Made by a program: the position numbers and the translations under genes. Shown here piece by piece: positions 4,847 to 6,101 of a DNA stretch of 6,101 bases. Source of the stretch: Pseudomonadota bacterium. GTDB lineage: Bacteria; Pseudomonadota; Gammaproteobacteria; Steroidobacterales; Steroidobacteraceae. The stretch covers positions 1 to 6,101 of the forward strand of contig JAJZLX010000386.1 of the NCBI GenBank assembly GCA_021850555.1, read 5' to 3'. The notes below the pieces were generated by a model. The model saw nothing but the letters and a program-made list of their open reading frames with translations, did not search any database and was not told where the DNA came from. Position 1 is the stretch's first letter; each line of letters opens with the position of its first letter.

Positions 4847-4901
4847 CGTTCAGGGTCCGAAAATTACGGCCCGTCGCAGCCTGCGCCGCCGGCAGGCAAT
4901 C

Positions 4902-5267
4902 TCAAGCGTCGCGTGCGACATGCGCCGAGTGTCGCAGTGCGTCGAGGTGTCGTTGCACCGTGCGCACCGAGGGCAGCTCGGTCCAACCAGCCCGCGCAAG
5001 CGCCTTCATGACCACCTTGGCGCTCACCACCTCGAGGTCTGCCTCACGGGCAAGGGCCGCGACGATCGCCTCCCGTAGCCGCTCAGCGCTGGCCTGGCGC
5101 TCGTCGTTCACGCGCCGCAGTGTGTCGGGGCCGGCCTCGAGCTGCGCCCGCAGGTGGGTGAGATCGGCCTCGAGGTCGCGGATGCGGCACACCAGCGCCG
5201 AGGTGTCCGGCTCCCCATACGCCAGCGCGAACCGCTGCGCCTCGATCAATTGCAAGCGCCGGCTCAT
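4902..5267 (-). CDS. Coiled-coil protein with C-terminal HTH-like region
   Basis: This 121-aa hypothetical protein has two visible parts. Residues about 24-75 (CRIRDLEADLTHLRAQLEAG, then LRRVNDERQASAERLREAI) have heptad-like Leu/Ala spacing and charged flanks typical of a coiled coil that could mediate dimerisation. Residues about 78-112 (EVVSAKVVMKALARAGWTEL, PSVRTVQRHLDALR) look like a helix-turn-helix or winged-helix segment, with SVRTVQRHLDAL as the probable recognition helix. It therefore may be a DNA-binding regulator or a KfrA-like plasmid protein, but no family can be named. ATG 5267 overlaps the preceding stop by 4 nt (ATGA, 5264-5267), so translation is probably coupled to the HTH-like gene before it. 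Confidence 0.72.
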   Translation of the reverse strand: MSRRLQLIEAQRFALAYGEPDTSALVCRIRDLEADLTHLRAQLEAGPDTLRRVNDERQASAERLREAIVAALAREADLEVVSAKVVMKALARAGWTELPSVRTVQRHLDALRHSAHVARDA

Positions 5268-5479
5268 GGCTTCCGCTCGCCGAGAATGTCGCGGACCTTG
5301 GCCTCCGGCAGCCGCAGCCGTTGTGCCAGTTCCTCGACCGTGCGGCCGGCACGCTGGCTACGAATCGCGCGAGCGAGCGCGTCATGCCACGGACGCGGTC
5401 GCGGGCCGGCAGCGGCGGGTGATGGGCTCCACGGTTTGCGCCAAGGGTGCCCTGCGCGGTCAGAAGGGGATTTGGTCAT
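5264..5479 (-). CDS. Small HTH-like protein, 71 aa
   Basis: The 71-aa product has a Pro/Arg/Ser-rich, probably flexible N-terminal half (HPWRKPWSPSPAAAGPRPRP) and a helical C-terminal half: WHDALARAIRSQRAGRTVEE then LAQRLRLPEAKVRDIL. The TVEELAQRLRLPEAKVRDIL region (about 47-66) has the helix-turn-helix pattern of small DNA-binding regulators. ATG 5479 is chosen over a longer frame because GGAGGT (5488-5493) lies 8 bases upstream; the upstream frame is just the SSB gene read in another phase. It overlaps the end of ssb by 20 nt and the next gene by 4 nt. Its target and function are unknown. Confidence 0.72.
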   Translation of the reverse strand: MTKSPSDRAGHPWRKPWSPSPAAAGPRPRPWHDALARAIRSQRAGRTVEELAQRLRLPEAKVRDILGERKP

Positions 5480-5897
5480 CGAAAGGTACCTCCGATCGCT
5501 GGTGGTTCCCGGCCTGGACTGGCCGCTCATCATCGGGTGATCGCTCGATGGGTCGCTCGTCACGGTTGCCGGTCATGGCCTCACGGCACCGCTTCACGTG
5601 ATACGGGGTCAGAATCTGATGCGCGAGCAGGTCGAGCGACGGCCGAGGCTCGCTGCCGTCCTTCGGCTGGTACAGCTTGAGGGTTGCCTCGCCACTCAAT
5701 GCCACGGCATCGCCATCGGCGAGCGCCATGAGCGCTTGGCAGGCGGTCCCGCTGAAGGCGATCACGCTGGCGAACAGCGAGCCGCCGTCCTTCGTCGGAA
5801 CGCGCACCGTGCAGGTGACGAATGGCGAGCCGGTCTTGCTCGTGCGTTGCTGCGCGGTGCGGTGCATGCGACCTTGGATCAAGCAATCAATCGACAT
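5460..5897 (-). CDS. ssb: Single-stranded DNA-binding protein (SSB)
   Basis: The protein (145 aa) binds single-stranded DNA during replication, repair or conjugative transfer of the element. Residues 1-100 form an OB fold: MSIDCLIQGRMHRTAQQRTS, then FVTCTVRVP, SLFASVIAFSGTACQALMAL and GDAVALSGEATLKLY, in the usual strand order. A hydrophilic linker (about 101-138) leads to the acidic tip DDQIPF, close to the DDDIPF tail with which bacterial SSBs recruit partner proteins. This supports a functional SSB. It differs from the chromosomal E. coli type in its short linker and divergent OB fold, as in plasmid and ICE copies. GGGAG (5905-5909) precedes ATG 5897 by 7 bases. It overlaps the 58-aa gene upstream by 11 nt and the HTH-like gene downstream by 20 nt. 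Confidence 0.88.
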   Translation of the reverse strand: MSIDCLIQGRMHRTAQQRTSKTGSPFVTCTVRVPTKDGGSLFASVIAFSGTACQALMALADGDAVALSGEATLKLYQPKDGSEPRPSLDLLAHQILTPYHVKRCREAMTGNRDERPIERSPDDERPVQAGNHQRSEVPFDDQIPF

Positions 5898-6063
5898 GGC
5901 GGATCTCCCGGGTTGTGGTCAAGGTTTCAATCAGGCGGGTGGCGCGAGCGGCACAGTCGTAGGCGGCCGCATGCCAGCCTTCCAGCAGATCGAATGCAGC
6001 GCGCTCGAGCAGGTCGAGCACTTCGGCGGTCGGCGTCGATGGCGGCGGCGCGGGGAGTGTCAT
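5887..6063 (-). CDS. Small hypothetical protein, 58 aa
   Basis: The reading frame begins MTLPAPPPSTPTAEVLDLLE and continues with RAAFDLLEGWHAAAYDCAAR, ending TREIRHVD. It has a Pro-rich start and then a predicted single amphipathic helical stretch (about 13-50). It is unlike any family I recognise. ATG 6063 overlaps the stop of the upstream frame in the pattern ATGA (6060-6063), and GGAGG lies about 10 bases before it. Its end overlaps the ssb start by 11 nt. The two-sided overlap in one strand-consistent operon is the best support for translation; the function is unknown. Confidence 0.65.
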   Translation of the reverse strand: MTLPAPPPSTPTAEVLDLLERAAFDLLEGWHAAAYDCAARATRLIETLTTTREIRHVD

Positions 6064-6101
6064 GACAACTCAACCTCCCGCAGGGTCCAGCGGCCTTTGC
6101 G
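6060..6101 (-). CDS. C-terminal end of an upstream operon gene (partial)
   Basis: The frame enters from the right edge and ends at TGA 6060-6062, giving the last 13 residues RKGRWTLREVELS. It is joined to the 58-aa gene by an ATGA overlap, so it belongs to the same minus-strand operon. The fragment is too short to identify; the operon promoter must lie outside the window. Confidence 0.55.
   Translation of the reverse strand, partial: RKGRWTLREVELS

Noticed and set aside
4879..4897. Hairpin GCCTGC/GCAGGC between the 91- and 121-aa genes as a terminator
   Set aside because: The 6-bp stem has no T-run after it on the minus strand, and the downstream gene seems to belong to the same operon.
4960..5601. 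213-codon plus-strand frame opposite the minus operon
   Set aside because: It is Arg/Ser-rich, lacks a Shine-Dalgarno and lies opposite three better-supported genes, including ssb.

Overview
The window is a high-GC patchwork of mobile DNA, most likely from a proteobacterium. This is inferred from strong GC codon bias, an IS1182-type transposase, a P4-like tyrosine integrase remnant, a PF09720-like addiction module and an SSB with the DDxIPF tail. No species-level marker is present. The sequence looks like the edge of an integrative element (genomic island, ICE or prophage-like element) next to an older, decayed island.

Bases 1-2183: the tail of one gene (1-51) and the start of a second (from 62) are followed by a complete IS1182-family insertion sequence (about 222-1763) with perfect 19-bp terminal inverted repeats. 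The frame left of the IS continues in phase on its right (1764-1867), so the IS probably broke a small gene. A lower-GC ORF of unknown function (1827-2183) follows.

Bases 2215-3312, minus strand: a type II toxin-antitoxin pair with a recognisable promoter lies downstream of an integrase pseudogene. That pseudogene keeps only its N-terminal arm-binding and core-binding domains. It carries a one-base frameshift near 3183 and loses family similarity near 2830, so it has no catalytic domain.

Bases 3313-3717 hold no gene. They contain a tRNA T-arm-like sequence (3510-3526) without the rest of a tRNA, and three TACCCCC direct repeats (3605-3642). This is a plausible attachment-site region: the integrase starts about 190 bp beyond the T-arm and points away from it.

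Bases 3718-4366, plus strand: three small genes with strong Shine-Dalgarno sites (a 106-aa hypothetical protein, a 46-aa basic hydrophobic peptide and a 61-aa protein with two membrane segments) end at an intrinsic terminator. A second operon converges on them from the right on the minus strand (6101 down to 4571). It encodes an unseen upstream protein, a 58-aa protein, SSB, a 71-aa HTH-like protein, a 121-aa coiled-coil/HTH-like protein and a 91-aa DUF5681-like protein. Most junctions overlap by 4-20 nt, so translational coupling is likely. The space between the operons holds the terminator, a perfect 36-bp palindrome that probably acts as a bidirectional terminator, and a 192-bp interval bounded by 19-bp direct repeats. 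SSB and the putative DNA-binding proteins point to DNA maintenance or transfer of the element; the other small genes have no assigned role.
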